From the NCBI RefSeq assembly GCF_964340395.1, contig NC_135555.1:27616725-27680724 (forward strand): 64,000 nt of DNA, read 5' to 3'. The translations under genes were made by a program, and so were the position numbers. This stretch comes from Glandiceps talaboti (Eukaryota; Hemichordata; Enteropneusta; Spengelidae). The notes below the pieces were generated by a model. The model saw only the letters and a list, made by a program, of their open reading frames with translations, searched no databases and was not told the origin of the DNA. This document shows positions 23,173 through 46,849 of the stretch, one piece after another. How positions within the stretch are numbered: position 1 is the first letter of the stretch; each line of letters begins with the position of its first letter.

Positions 23173-24256
23173 GATAATTTTGATGTCTGCCGTAAAATGA
23201 ATGCGCCAAAGCGACGCAAGGTGGGAAAATTATTGCGTCATTTGTAATTTTAGGGGGGCCAATGGCGCAAGGTCGTAGCCTCGGCAGAACACTGCGGCGT
23301 CTACCCCCCCACCCCCTTTGTTACTATACGTTGGAGCAGAATGTGACTTTCATGGCTGAAGTCGTTGAGGTTTGATGAGGGACAGGGCTCGAAATTAATG
23401 CCGTCGTGCGGTACATTTTGCTGCAATGTAATGATAGCTCAGAATATTTCTATCATTTTCAAAATTATGCTTAAAATTGGTAAAAGTCACACTGCATTCC
23501 TCAAAAAGTTACATACTAAAGTTCAAATTGGAAGCTTGAAAAACTTAGCGATGTCAGTGCCACTTTGATTAATAGGACGAATGTATTAGTACTCCTGATA
23601 AAATCATACAATAGTTCATGGCTACAGATATACACCCATCAGGATGATAAGTATTCATCTTCTTACAAACTTATTCTACGGACTTGTCAACCTTGCTAAA
23701 ATGAAGGAAAGAGACCTGTAACAAGGAATTCAATAAAGAGAAGAGAAAAGAAGTTGTAGAGAGACTGACAGGACAGAGAATAGAACTGAAAAAATACAGA
23801 TTACTTTTCCTTGCCCCCCTTTTTTTTATTTCACCCGCCCGCCCCGCCTGACTATTCCACTGGAGATGAGATACAAAAAACAAAAAACAAAAAGGTCACC
23901 CTGATCTTTGGCCTCCTTTGTTGATATACTGTAAATCTCAGAACACTAATGTAGTGGTCTGAGTGTAAATGCTTAAATTATGTGTACAATGTCGGAATGA
24001 ATAGACAACGCCCAACTGTACGCAAAAAACGTGAATTCAGCCTTAGAAATTTTTTATGATTCCCCAAAACATCGAACTATAGTATTTCTGAATTATAAAA
24101 CTGTCAAAGTTATGGCAACCTATCCAATTAGTGTCAATACCGAATCACCAGCAACCTAAGACGAGATCGTAGCTCATGTAGTGGCACTGTTTCCAAAAAG
24201 ACTGTACATGCAGACAGACATGTAGTGCTCGAGCACCTAGAGATACAGACACTGAT
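23173..24256. other. Intergenic stretch upstream of NSMAF
   Basis: A GGGCTCGAAATTAATGCCG anchor lies at about 23387-23405 and is discussed as a possible truncated word-repeat module. Nothing else could be supported. Confidence 0.4.
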
Positions 24257-24410
24257 TCCCTCCCCGCATAGAACGCCATCTACGTTTACCTGTCACTGCA
24301 CATGCGCAAACAACATGTGTATGCGGCCTGAGCTTGGAGGTGCCCAGCCTGGAGGCGTGTCCTGAGCCTTGCGGACCCTGCTTATTTGACCTTTGGTACA
24401 GGTCACAAAC
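24257..24410 (+). promoter_or_regulatory. nsmaf: Probable promoter and 5' UTR of NSMAF
   Basis: This is the segment immediately before the NSMAF start codon and is more GC-rich than its surroundings. It contains CTGCACATGCGCAAA (24295-24309), which resembles an NRF1-type site. No TATA box was seen. The transcription start cannot be located from sequence alone. Confidence 0.35.
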
Positions 24411-36100
<11,690 letters not shown>

Positions 36101-37300
36101 GTAAGTTACAAAATACATCAGCATAAATAATTGATATCTTTGCTTGTAGTACATGCAGACAAGCCAAGTTTTACACATTACAACAAAAATATTAGATTAA
36201 CACTAATGTCGTTACTACCTCATGATAAAACATGTGTATGTCATTTATCAGTATTTAACATCCAACCACTTTGATTGACACTGCCACTGACCTATCAGTA
36301 ACCAGTAAAGTAAGAAAATAAGTCTTCACGAAGATAACACAGGAAAATATGGGGTATGATAATGGATCTGAACTTTGAGATTTAGATCTTCTAGCAGTGA
36401 TGTTTGACTAACAAGTATGTTAGAAAAGGAAATCGGAGGTGTGAGAGATTAGCAGCATGTCCAGAGTGATAGTCACAAGTTTGACCACCAACTAGGAATA
36501 TATTGCAGTTGGTAACAGTCATGAAACATGGGCAACTGTCACTGCATATACATGTCATAGACTCAGGAGAGAACTCTAGAGGTGTGAAACAGTGAGTACT
36601 TATGAGAATATTCTGCAAGTGAATGAAAACTAAAAAAAACATGAACAAGAGTCGAAGATAAGGCAATTGCAGTATAAAAAGAGACAGCTGATAAATAGCC
36701 TGTCCCCATTTTAATTTTGAACTGGTTCCAAACCGAATCAAATCCAGTACTCCTGTCCCCATATGCACTTAAATTCATAGTTGAATTGGTTCTAAACCAC
36801 ATCAGGGGGTTGTTTTGAACTGATTCAAAGTAAATTGGTTCAAAATTAGTTCAACTTAATTGCTGTAATGGAGAAACCGACTTTAAACTGACTCAGTTTG
36901 AATTGGTTCAACTCCATTACCACAGCTGTACACATGAATAATGACTTCAAGGTCAAATTCTGCCACCAAAGTCACATGCTTTGCTTATTTGCCACTTTGT
37001 ATGCCATCATCTTGATTTTGGCACACAACTGGAGTATTTAATAGTCTCATTAGCACAACTGAACTAATAAGGTTCAGTAGTGCTATAGGCATGGTGGGGG
37101 TGGGAGAGGGAGACGGGTCTGTCCATCTGTGTGTGTGTGTGTTGACGACTAAACTAAAAAACTGCCTTGGTAGTTGGTGGGGATATTACTTTTGGTATCT
37201 AGTTGGGAAATTGTTCAAAGCAAAATGATCACATTACAGGTATATGATTTGGCTAAAATAATGTCATTTTTGATAAAAAAACTCAAACTCAAAAACTACT
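36101..37300. other. NSMAF intron 4 sequence, mostly featureless
   Basis: A patch at 36700-36915 repeats variants of GAATTGGTTCAAA and 'gaactgattcaaa' in both orientations and may be a small degraded DNA element. No exon or ORF was recognised. Confidence 0.4.
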
Positions 37301-37304
37301 GGGC

Positions 37305-37560
37305 AGATCAGGGATTTCATTAAGTTTTAAAGTAGGGGGAGAAATGATAATAGTAGGCGGAGAAGTGCATGTGTAGCGTGCACTCCGCCTGCTATGCAGA
37401 CGTGGGGGGTGGGTTTGGGAGGGTGGTGTCCCCCTCCCATGGTGAAAAAATTTTGAAAAACAGAAACCTTTCAGAGACCATTTAGAGCATATTTCAGCAG
37501 TATGGACATCATTTAATTATACATAGTCATTTACTGGTTAAATATTTAATTTAGAAAAAA
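37305..37560 (+). repeat. Repeat with 'GGATTTCATTAA' anchor and GTAGGCGGAG words
   Basis: After the anchor, GTAGGGGGAGAAATG (37332) and GTAGGCGGAGAAGTG (37353) are direct variants. CACTCCGCCTGCTA (37381) is their inverse, and a GGGGGTGGG...CCCCCTCCC block follows. It resembles the word-repeat modules in plan. Confidence 0.45.
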
Positions 37561-37845
37561 ATGACACATATGTCAGGTTTCCTCTGAAGAAAATTTGTGT
37601 TATGTGATTTATTGGTAGGTTTTGAAAATTCTTAAAACTGTCGGTGTAATTCCATGAACTTGGCGAGCCCACTAAGTTAGTAATTGTTTCGACTTATGCC
37701 TTCACTCAGTTCGTGTTCAAAATGGTGGATTTTCGAGTACATGTATACATTACAACTCATAGCTACGGTAATAATTATGATAAACATGAACACATTACCT
37801 TTATATTGATAGTTTAATGAAGCCTGTATCAAACAAAGACCTCTG

Positions 37846-37935
37846 GTTCAAAATTAACTTTTTTAGTTGGTAGTCACTTTGACTACCACTTTTTAAAACT
37901 GGTAGTCAACAGGGAAGATTTGGTAGTCATTCTTT
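37846..37935 (+). repeat. Word-repeat module B (GGTAGTCA)
   Basis: The anchor TTCAAAATTAAC is followed by GGTAGTCA (37869-37876), its inverse TGACTACC (37880-37887), then GGTAGTCA again at 37901-37908 and 37922-37929. The four words are exact. Confidence 0.75.
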
Positions 37936-37993
37936 TTTTCAGCATTTAATAATTTATGCATAAACAAAACATTAAGTTCTGATAACACCTGAG

Positions 37994-38613
37994 TTTTTAG
38001 CTCCGCTGTCAGCGAAAGCTGAAAGCGTAGCTTTAGGTATAGGTGGGTATAGAGTATAGAGTATAAGTGAATCATAGGTGTCCGTCAACTTTTTTTTATT
38101 TCCATCATCTTCTCCAAAGTAAGTCAGAATACTTTGATATTTGGTGTGCATGTTCCCTGGGGGGAGGCTATTCAGATTTGTTCATGCCAAGTTGATCTGT
38201 CCCATTTGCAATTTTTTATGATTTTTTTTTCAAAAATGATATTTTCATCATCTCCTCAAATACTACTTGTCAGATTGCTTTGAAATCTGGTGTGTTGATG
38301 CGCAGAGGGTAGCTTACTCAGTTTTGTTAATTTCAAGTCAGCGCATCTTTTCTATTTTTGATGATTTTTTTTTTGTAATTTAAAAAAAAAATGTTAATGA
38401 GCATTATGGCCGACGCCATATTGGAAATCAGTCCACGAGACTTTAAGTAAACTGCCACTTTTCAAAAGACACTATTGACGTCAATCAAGCAATGTAATAT
38501 GTGCTATAGTCATAATTCTACGCATTGTGCGCCCAAATGACATGTGTTTGTTCGAAACAGGGTTGTAAACTTCAAATCCAAATTCTTCACCCCTGCTACA
38601 TAATGAGCCAGTC
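37994..38613 (+). repeat. Dispersed ~630-bp repeat, copy B
   Basis: It matches 1077-1713 in the same orientation, with small indels. The 5' boundary TTTTTAGCTCCGCTG is sharp in both copies. Confidence 0.8.
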
Positions 38614-38990
38614 CGCAACACCCTCATTTGCATGCATCTATCCTTCAGGTCACAACCGTTACACTTTGAATGGCTGCTCACAGGCCTTATTTTTGGGTAT
38701 TTTCAACTCGCCGTAGCTTTCACTAGAGTCCACCATTTTAGATACTGTAAACGTCTAAACCTCAACTGACATCTCTTCTTTCGTACCAGCAAACAAATTT
38801 TGGAATTACATTTAGGAATACTGATTTTCCAACGAATTTCGACCCGGTTTTTCGCTCATAGTTTCCTTAATACGAACCGGAAAGTTTTAGAAATATCACA
38901 AAAAGGTCATAATAATATAATAAAAATGGACGGTCATGGCTTTCCATAGAGATGTTTTTAGAAGTGTAATTTTGCAGATTTTGTTCAAAA
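38614..38990. other. Intergenic/intron DNA, nothing recognised
   Basis: No feature could be supported between the dispersed repeat and the minisatellite. Confidence 0.4.
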
Positions 38991-38994
38991 CATT

Positions 38995-39385
38995 TGGACT
39001 CAATTGGCCCTAGCTAGCAACCATGACCACACCCTTAGCAACAACCAAATGCCAGAATATTTTGCTAAAGTAACTACATCATCTGTAGGCAAGTGAGTAA
39101 ACATTCAAAAAATGTATGCAAATATCCCTAGCAACCATGGCCATGCCCATAGCAACAACCAAATGGGGTGTTTTTCACAAAGATACCGCATTCTTAGATT
39201 AATGAACAAACATGCAGAAAGTGTATGCAAATATGTCTCGCAACAAGACCACCCCCATAGCAACAACCAAATGGTCACACACATTGCAAAGATAACAGGG
39301 ATTCATAGACAAATGAATAAAAATTCAAAAATGAATGCAAATATACCTACCAACAAGACCTAGCCCATAGCAACAGCCATACGAT
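38995..39385 (-). repeat. ~110-bp minisatellite, inverse of the 8.4-9.3 kb family
   Basis: Units near 39003, 39117, 39226 and 39342 contain CTAGCAACCATGGCCATGCC followed by ATAGCAACAACCAAATG. That is the reverse complement of the GTTGCTATGG...GTTGCTAG core at 8393-9330. Confidence 0.8.
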
Positions 39386-39459
39386 GATGTATTGGCGCTG
39401 TTTTATTATGTTTAGGTCAAGTAGATGTAGGTCAAACTAGTATCTCTTGGCAAATGTTG

Positions 39460-40010
39460 TATCACCCCAATATGTAATACTAACCCAATATGTAATAGCA
39501 CCTTAACCCAATATGTAATACTTACCCAATATGTAATAACATCTTAACCCAATATGTAATAATACTAACCCAATATGTTTTAATACTTATTAAACTCAAT
39601 ATATTTCACTAACCCAATATGTAATAATACCTTAAACTAATATGAAATACTAACCTAATATGTTTTGACACTTAAGTCAATATATTTCACTAACCCAATA
39701 TGTAATAACATCTTAACCCCAATATGTAATAACATCTTAACCCAATATGTAATACTAACTCAATATGTGTTAACACTTAACTCGATATATTTCACTAACC
39801 CAATATGTAATAATACCTTAAACTAATATGAAATACTAACCTAATATGTTTTGACACGTAAGTCAATATATTTCACTAACCCAATATGTAATAACATCTT
39901 AACCCCAATATGTAATAACATCTTAACCCAATATGTAATACTAACTCAATATGTGTTAACACTTAACTCGATATATTTCACTAACCCAATATGTAATAAT
40001 ACCTTTGTAG
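39460..40010. repeat. AACCCAATATGTAATA satellite array
   Basis: Many units of 'taacccaatatgtaata' with spacers such as ACATCTT and ACACTTAA. A higher-order ~180-bp duplication is visible (39600-39780 against 39790-39975). The reverse complement array lies at 49385-49600. Confidence 0.9.
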
Positions 40011-40234
40011 AATAGTAAAACCCGTATTCATTGGTGGGAGGGATTGTCGTTATCGGGTTTAGACAAAAGAATCAATTTTATTTGATATTGTGCAGCATAC
40101 TTTGTGTATTGTTGCATAAACATGTCCACCAGTAGTGGATCCTATATTGTTCAGAATGTACAAGGTGTATAGGTGTATTACAAGTAAGTTAATTATGGCT
40201 AGTAAAACCATTTAACATGAAGCTAGTACAGGTT

Positions 40235-40345
40235 TGTACAACAGACATTTGTAATAATTGCCAACATTTGTGATAAACTGAAATTTGTAATAAAATGCCG
40301 ATACTGACGCTATTTGTAATACATTCTGTGAACGACAATTGTAAT
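40235..40345 (-). repeat. TTTGTAATAAAATTGCCGACA-type satellite, short array
   Basis: Units such as 'tttgtaataattgccaaca' and 'tttgtaataaaatgccgata' are degenerate. The complement recurs at 44010-44190 and 45985-46115. Confidence 0.7.
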
Positions 40346-40865
40346 AAAAATATTTTTGTTATACATTTTAAAAAAAAATCAATCAATCAACCAACCAACC
40401 AACATATCATATCATATCATAGCATATTCAGCTAAATAAAGGCTAAAAGCCTATGAGCTGGTCGAAATGTCAATAGCGAAAATAAACTCGGTCCATCATG
40501 TGCTCAGGATGTGCATATTCAACTATCATATTACAAAAATAAAGTGATAAGGATAACTTAATAAATTAATATGTAGATAAATAAATACTCCAATTAAATA
40601 GTAAAAGTCTGCATGTTCATGGTCCAAAGTCCTTACATGAAGATCAAATAAATTTATGTTATCCGTAGTAACAGTGAAAACACTGGTGAATGCAACTGAT
40701 ACAATAGAGAACACTACAGTTCAATCAAAAATGTTGAACAATAGCTGCATAGTTCCCAGTTTGTAGTATCAGTTCAGTTGGTGGTAAACACAAAAATAAA
40801 TAATAATTACAGACCGCGAATAAATTACATTAATTTTGAAAAGCTTCATGTCTCTAGATCGTAGC

Positions 40866-43668
40866 TCACGTTAGTATATATTTATAGTCTGCCCACCGAC
40901 TATCCAAACTGTTCTTGAAAGAGTCAAGAGTAGTTGACATGACAATTAATGCTGGCAGTTTATTCCATATGTTGATGACTCGATTTGAAAAATAATTTGC
41001 CCTCGCCGATTTCTTGCACACAAATTTCTTTAGTTTCAGTGGATGCCCTCTTGTAACACTGATGTTCAAGTTGAAGCAGGTGCTGGTTCACACTATATTT
41101 CCCATGGAGATATTTCCATACCTTGATCATATCACCTCTGATTCTCCTGTATGACATACTTGGAATATTTAAAGTTTCCAAACATTCATTGTAGCTCGTC
41201 ACGCATGTTAGCCAACAGTCTGGTGGCTCTTCTTAACACATTTCCAATTTGATCAGAGTCTTTATTAAGTCTTGGTGACCAAGCAACATTTTCAAACTCC
41301 AAATGTGGACGTACCAGTGCAATGAAGAGACGTTTGAGTGATTCCTTATCAAAGAACGTGAAAGATCTCCTAATCAGACCTAAGATCTGGTTGGCCTTGT
41401 TGACTTGTTTCTGTATGTGGTTTGAGAATTTCAGTTCTGGATCCATGTGTACACCAAGATCTTTTTCTGGTGAAGTTACCTCAAGATTGATCTGTGAATC
41501 ACTGCTTACCATGGTGTTTTGGCTTTCCGGGTTGTTATGACCTATATGCATTACTTTGCACTTGGTTGCATTAAACTTTAGCCGCCACTCGTCGGACCAC
41601 TTCATTAAATTGTTGATATCATCCTGTAGTAATTTGCATTCAGCTGTACCTTGAACTGGTCTATACATTTTTGTATCATCGGCGAACATGAGGCTGACAC
41701 TATGGCAGACAGAATCAGGTAAGTCATTTATAAAGCAAACATATAAAACAGGTTCAAGCACACTTCCTTGTGGAATTCCACTGGTTATCGGAAACCATTG
41801 TGAAGGTGAGCCATTTACTAAAACACGCTGCTTACGATCAGATAGAAAACCTCTTATCCAGGAAAGAACATTTCCACCAATACATGGTATGACTTCAGTT
41901 TGGCCAATAACCTAACATGTGGTACCGTGTCAAACGCTTTAGTGAAATCCAAGTATATGATATCGACTGGTTGGTTATCATCTAGTGCACGAGTCCAATG
42001 GTCAAGAGCTGCGAGTAGATTTGTACTACAAGAGCGACCACTTAAGAAACCACGTTGGCAAGGAGACAGTAGACTGTTATTGTTCATTTGCTCAATAAGA
42101 CTGCTTCGTACAAGTTTCTCCAATATTTTGCAAATAATGCTTGTCAAACATGCTGGCCTATAGTTACTTGGCTTTGATTTGTCTCCCTTCTTGAATATGG
42201 GTGTGACATGAGCGTCCTTCCATGCAGTGGGAACAGTACCTGTTGATAATGAACTACAAAAAATCATGTAAAGAGGGGTACAAATAATACTGGCAATCTC
42301 CTTGAGAACTCTTGGGTGAAATCCATCGGGTCCACATGATTTGTTGCAGTTTAACTGAATAAGTTCCTTGAAAACAGAGTTCTTGGTAATATGAATGTCA
42401 GTGAGCTTTTGTAAAGGTGATTCACTTGAATTGTGTGGGATGGAAGTCAGATTCTCCTTTGTGAAAACACCACAGAAGTATTTATTTAATTCCTCAGCTT
42501 TCTCCTCGTTAGTGGATGCTATTCCATCGTCAGTGTGTAGGTCACCAATGCCTACACATGTTTTCATCTTGCAATTGGCATATTTGAAGAATGCTTTTGG
42601 ATTAGATTTATATTCTTTAGCAATTTTACATTCAAAATCCCTTACTGCTTTTGTGCAGGTCCATCTTGCCTGGTTCCTTGCCTTGGCATATACTTTGTAG
42701 TCTTTTTCATCTCTAGTGTTCATGTATTTCTTAAAAGCTCTGTGTTTCTCTTTAACTTTGATCATTGCATATTATTAAACCACAATGTATTTTTCTGTTT
42801 AGAGGTGTTCTTTGGATTGGATTTGGGAATGAAAGAATTTATAGCACAGTTCATTTTATCCATAAAAATACTCCATGCATCATCGGTAGATTTCTCAGCA
42901 AGTATTTCCTCCCACTGGATCTGTTCAAGTTGACATCTCATTGCAGAATAGTTATCCTTATCATAGATGAAGTGTTCACATTTAGTATTTGACTCTCGGG
43001 GAAGACAGTCAAACTTAAACTTTAATGTGAGATGATGACTCTTGCCTATAGGTGAGAGATATTTCAAACTCTGTGCCATAGATTCTTCATTGGTAAGTAT
43101 AAGATCTAGCGTGTTTGGTCGACTGTTAGGCCTGAAATGGGTTGGTTCTTTCACATGCTGATGGAGAAAGCAGTCTCTGAATGTCTCCAGGAGATAGATT
43201 GCATTTCTGTCAGATTCACTTGTGATTGTAGAGTCAGACCAATTGATACTGGGCATTGGTATGTGTACAAGTATGCTCAATTGACTGACATAACTGGGTG
43301 TTATTTTCCAAGTCACTATTTGGAGAGCGATAAATACATCCAACCAGTAGTTTATCACCATGTGCTAACTTTATGTCACACCAAGTACTCTTGTTAAATT
43401 TGGCATATGATTGTTCACTGCTACAAACTGCTTGCCATGTCTTCTTAACATAAATTGCCACACCTCGATGCATAGATTCATAGTTACAGAAAATGTCATA
43501 CCCATCAATGGCTAACTCTGCAACCTGGAGTGTTGTCTTTGATGTCTTTGGTGAGATTTCAGTAAGCCAGATAATATCTGGTACATGATCCTTGACAGTA
43601 AATAAAATCTCTGAACACTTATTCAAAATATTGTCAACATTTGTATAAATTACGGACAGTTTACATCA
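40866..43668 (-). pseudogene. CR1-like LINE ORF2: EEP endonuclease and reverse transcriptase, frameshifted
   Basis: The ORF begins near 43668 (KLSVIYTNVDNILNK). The endonuclease shows IIWLTEIS, GVAIYVKKTW, VGCIYRSPNSD, INWSDS, TLDLILTN and SHHLTL. The RT shows SCGPDGFHPRVLKE, HVTPIFKKGDKSKPSNYRP, CQRGFLSGRSCSTNL, IIYLDFTKAFDTVPH (motif A), IPQGSVLEPVLYVCFINDLP (motif B, with Glu where Gly is usual) and LMFADDTKMY (FADD). The C-terminus has RGHPLKLKKF and NRVINIWNKLP, typical of CR1-like LINEs. It would nick target DNA and prime cDNA synthesis. Frameshifts prevent that. Confidence 0.9.
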
Positions 43669-43681
43669 GGTGACTTCTGGT

Positions 43682-43925
43682 TTATAGTTCTCTTACAGCT
43701 TGTTTGACTAGTCTCTGTTTGTTGATAACTTTGCCGCTTATGATAACCCACTTTGATCTCACCCCTCTCGCTGTTGACTCCTCTCTTTCCTGTCTTTCCT
43801 TCACCAATACCTTCCAATTCTCTCGCTCCAAAGGGGTCAGATCTGCTCTCATACTAATACCTGTGTATTTTCCCTCTGTGCATTCAGTTAAAATAGCCGA
43901 TAAATTATGGGTTTTCTATCAATTC
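43682..43925 (-). pseudogene. CR1-like LINE ORF1 C-terminal fragment
   Basis: On the - strand the frame reads ILTECTEGKYTGISMRADLT, then a basic helix-rich region (PLERENWKVLVKERQERE) and WVIISGKVI, ending at a stop at 43682. The charged helix plus a 'W-V-I...G-K/R-V' end is typical of the C-terminus of LINE ORF1 RNA-binding proteins. The 5' part of ORF1 is missing. Confidence 0.6.
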
Positions 43926-44009
43926 ACTTGAGGCAATCTAAAATACTTTAATACGACCACATCAGATATTTATATGTAGATGCTGTTTAAAATCTTAAAA
44001 CTCGGCTTT

Positions 44010-44195
44010 AAGATGTTGGCAATTTTATTACAAATGTCAGCCATATATTACAAATGTCGGCAATTTTATTATAAATGCCAGCAATTAATTACAAATGTCA
44101 GCAATTGTATTACAAATGTCGTTAGTTTATTACAAATGTTGGCAATTTAATGACAAGTTTAATTTTCAACAATTTCATTACAAGTGTACTCACTA
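44010..44195 (+). repeat. ATTACAAATGTCGGCAATTTT satellite array
   Basis: About eight units of ~21 bp, such as 'attacaaatgtcggcaatttt' and 'attacaaatgtcagcaattg'. It is inverted relative to 40235-40345. Confidence 0.85.
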
Positions 44196-44199
44196 TTGT

Positions 44200-44900
44200 T
44201 ACGTCTGTTTGAATGTACAAGAACTGTGTAATTTCATATCTAGTGGCCGAAACAACATTCCGCTTTGCTATTATAAAATATTCCTGAGAGGTACAATATT
44301 GAAATATACATTCAAATACTGCTTTAATTGAAATGACAATAAGATTAAATACTTTAGAGAAGGGGACAGGGGAGAAGTTATTCAACGAGGAAGGGTCACC
44401 GGTTAAGGGCGGTCAGTACCGGTAGAACCAACTCATAAATAATTGATAAGGTAGTCATAGTAAAGCTGGTTCATTAAAACCAGCAAAAGAAGAGGTTAAA
44501 ATTGATTTTAAAAACACAACGCCAACATTTCAAATTATTACATGGTGCCTTGTAAGTTGTAGGGAGATGATATTTTTAAAAAGCTAAAACAAGTAAACAA
44601 AAAACCCTAATATTTGTAAAAAACAAAAACAAACTAAAACTAAAAACAAAATTTGTAAACGCATATGGCCAATTCCAAGCCCCTGTGGTTAATCGGTATA
44701 CTTAGCATTTTGTTCATACAATTTGGATTTTTCTTCATTCTCAAGTGTAATCTCATCCAGAAAGTATTAAAATAAATTGAATTATATCAACGTTCAATAG
44801 CCTATTGGCAGAAACTGCTAACTGGTACAGAATAGGCAGACTTTAGTACGAACCAAATCTATCATATGCTATAATCACAATGCTGAATCAACTATTTCCG
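44200..44900. other. AT-rich DNA, nothing recognised
   Basis: No coding or repeat feature could be supported. Confidence 0.4.
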
Positions 44901-44901
44901 T

Positions 44902-45232
44902 GTCCAGTTATATATTATCAATAATGATCAAGCTATGAAAGAAAATGGGCTCGGCGTGTCCAGTTATATTATCAATAATGATCAAGCTATGAAAGAAAAT
45001 GGGCTCGGCGTGTCCAGTTATATTATCAATAATGATCAAGCTATGAAAGAAAATGGGCTCGGCGTGTCCAGTTATATTATCAATAATGATCAAGCTATGA
45101 AAGAAAATGGGCTCGGCGTGTCCAGTTATATTATCAATAACGATCAAGCTATGAAAGAAAATGGGCTCGGCGTGTCCAGTTATATTATCAATAATGATCA
45201 AGCTATGAAAGAAAATGGGCTCGACGTTAGTT
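44902..45232 (+). repeat. 54-bp minisatellite, six full units, open in both strands
   Basis: Units start ATGAAAGAAAATGGGCTCGG at 44935, 44989, 45043, 45097, 45151 and 45205, with a partial unit before and after. 54 is a multiple of three, so the + strand reads MKENGLGVSSYIINNDQA repeatedly and the - strand reads a different 18-residue repeat. Near-identity shows recent amplification. No gene context was found. Confidence 0.95.
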
Positions 45233-45239
45233 CATCAAA

Positions 45240-45970
45240 CCGGTTACTGTTGTATAATATTTAATTTGATTCTAGCATACAAAGTGCCCCGGTTCTCTCT
45301 GTTAACCCGTCCACGACTTCAACAATTGATATGGCGACGACGTTTCATCACTTTCCTATCTGTAGCTTGGACCATTAACATAAATTGGTATATTATAGCT
45401 AAATTTACCTACTATACGTTTTAACCATGGCATACACCATAACTCGATCATAGACTCGATTATAAGTCAAATTGATTCGTATCAGTGGCAACTAATCTCA
45501 CAAATTTTATGTAAAACATTCACACGAACACAGCTCCAATATTTTCTAATACATTCTCAGACTGTCAAATTGGCAAATATCCTTGGACAAAACTCCCACT
45601 TAGAATCATAGATAAATTCATCCATTCATTCATTCGTTCGTTTGTTCGTTCATTCATTTGTTCGTTCGTTTATTTGTTTTTTGTTAGTTCATTCGTTCAT
45701 TCATTAATGCACTTCCTCATCACATATACATACATACATATATACATACATACATACATGTATATATACATACATACATACCTACATACATACATACATA
45801 CATATTTATGCTGATTGATTGATTGAAAAGTTAATAACTTGGTTAAGTATTCTATTAATTGATATTTTCATCAGTTCAATTAATGATAGTTGAATCTACT
45901 TTCCCTCGACGTGATGATTTTACGTTCTTGGATTTCTCTATTTAGATATCCTATTGTTTAATGTGTGATA
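45240..45970. other. DNA with tetranucleotide runs only
   Basis: TTCA/TTCG tetramers occur at about 45613-45712 and (CATA)n at about 45727-45803. No coding sequence was recognised. Confidence 0.6.
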
Positions 45971-45984
45971 CAGGACCCTCCTTA

Positions 45985-46115
45985 ATGTCATTTGTTATTA
46001 CAAATTTCGGCAATTTTATTACATGTTTTTTTCTGAAATTTATCACAAATATCGGCAATATTTATTACAATTGCGTTCATAGAAACTATAACAAATTTCG
46101 GCAATTATTACAAAA
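45985..46115 (+). repeat. ATTACAAATTTCGGCAATTTT satellite, second array
   Basis: About five degenerate units of the same satellite as 44010-44195. Confidence 0.75.
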
Positions 46116-46134
46116 GCCGGTTGTGCACAGCTTC

Positions 46135-46320
46135 AATCCTATTATGGAGACTTATGGATTGGGTTCTGTCCATCCGTGCGTCCGTCCGTAAGTCCGTCCG
46201 TCCAGAGCCATTTCTTTTAGATGCCTCAACCGATTTTTTTTTCATACTTGGTACAGGAGCAACATACAATGGCATACATAGGCATATCAATTCTCCATTT
46301 TACAATGCAAACCGGAAATT
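46135..46320 (-). repeat. Dispersed repeat family R2, copy 2 (inverted)
   Basis: Contains TTATGGATTGGGTTCTGTCC, a (CCGT)-rich block, AGAGCCATTTCTT and 'ccgatttttttttcatacttggtaca'. These are complements of features at 33120-33215. Confidence 0.7.
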
Positions 46321-46376
46321 CAAATTTAGCGCCCTCAGGGAAACATTTCTCCACCTTGGGGAATGGCGTATCAGAC

Positions 46377-46541
46377 ATGGCGAATTCTGCCATGCTTAAT
46401 GCAGTGTGTCACTTACAAGTTGACGATGTTCCTGGAGCTAAGCTCATGTACAATGACCCCTCCGAAGCTACTGTAGTCGAACTAAAGCGTTGGTTGTCTT
46501 GTAGAAGAGGTGCAACCGTTTCTGGTTTCGGTCGTAACTAA
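46377..46541 (+). pseudogene. SAP-like N-terminal fragment (VPGAKL...ELKRWLSCRRGA)
   Basis: The ATG at 46377 starts MANSAMLNAVCHL, then VPGAKLMYNDPSEATVVELK and RWLSCRRGATVSGFG before a stop. The pattern P-G-A-x-L ... ELKRWL-x-CR-G-A-x-x-SG matches the SAP-like N-terminus seen in large families of uncharacterised, transposon-associated invertebrate proteins. In those proteins it precedes SWIM or YqaJ-type nuclease regions. The usual K-x-E-L-x-x-R-V continuation is lost, so this is a truncated remnant or a first exon whose partner I cannot see. Confidence 0.5.
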
Positions 46542-46654
46542 TGTTGTTCCTAGCAGTACCTTGCATTTCCCGTAACAAACCATGGCCATTGATTAGAAGG
46601 CCCTTGGTATAAAGTGTATACAAACATAGTTTTTCATGTGTATTTTTAGGTTTC

Positions 46655-46775
46655 TTCCAGTTGTAACAATTTTTGTTATCGAAGCCGTGGTCAGATTGAT
46701 AATCATTGTCAGCCGAATCAGCTGTGTTGTAACAATTTTTGTTATCGAAGCCGTGGTCAGCCGAATCAGCCGTGT
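46655..46775. repeat. ~76-bp tandem duplication
   Basis: TTGTAACAATTTTTGTTATC followed by GAAGCCGTGGTCAG occurs at 46661 and 46737, with 'agccgaatcagc.gtg' between and after. Confidence 0.8.
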
Positions 46776-46849
46776 GTACGTGGGCGTTCACTTGTGCGTT
46801 CACCTTAGATACATTGTTTTGTCGGATAACTATCCCTCTTGAAAACCAT

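Larger units (their letters stand above)
40405..43930 (-). mobile_element. CR1-like LINE, nearly full ORF2 with part of ORF1
   Basis: The - strand order is ORF1 C-terminus, endonuclease, RT, C-terminal domain, a 3' UTR ending in TTATTTAGCTGAATA, then ATGAT pentamers (40405-40425). Frameshifts near 43260, 42765, 41860 and 41190 make it inactive. It is 5'-truncated inside ORF1. Confidence 0.9.

Noticed and set aside
36139-36200. Possible NSMAF exon 5 after 'gcttgtag'
   Set aside because: The frame set by exon 4 hits a stop within 16 codons and shows no family similarity.
44935-45264. MKENGLGVSS repeat protein as a real gene
   Set aside because: The open frame follows from a 54-bp unit without stops, both strands are open, and there is no unique flanking coding sequence.
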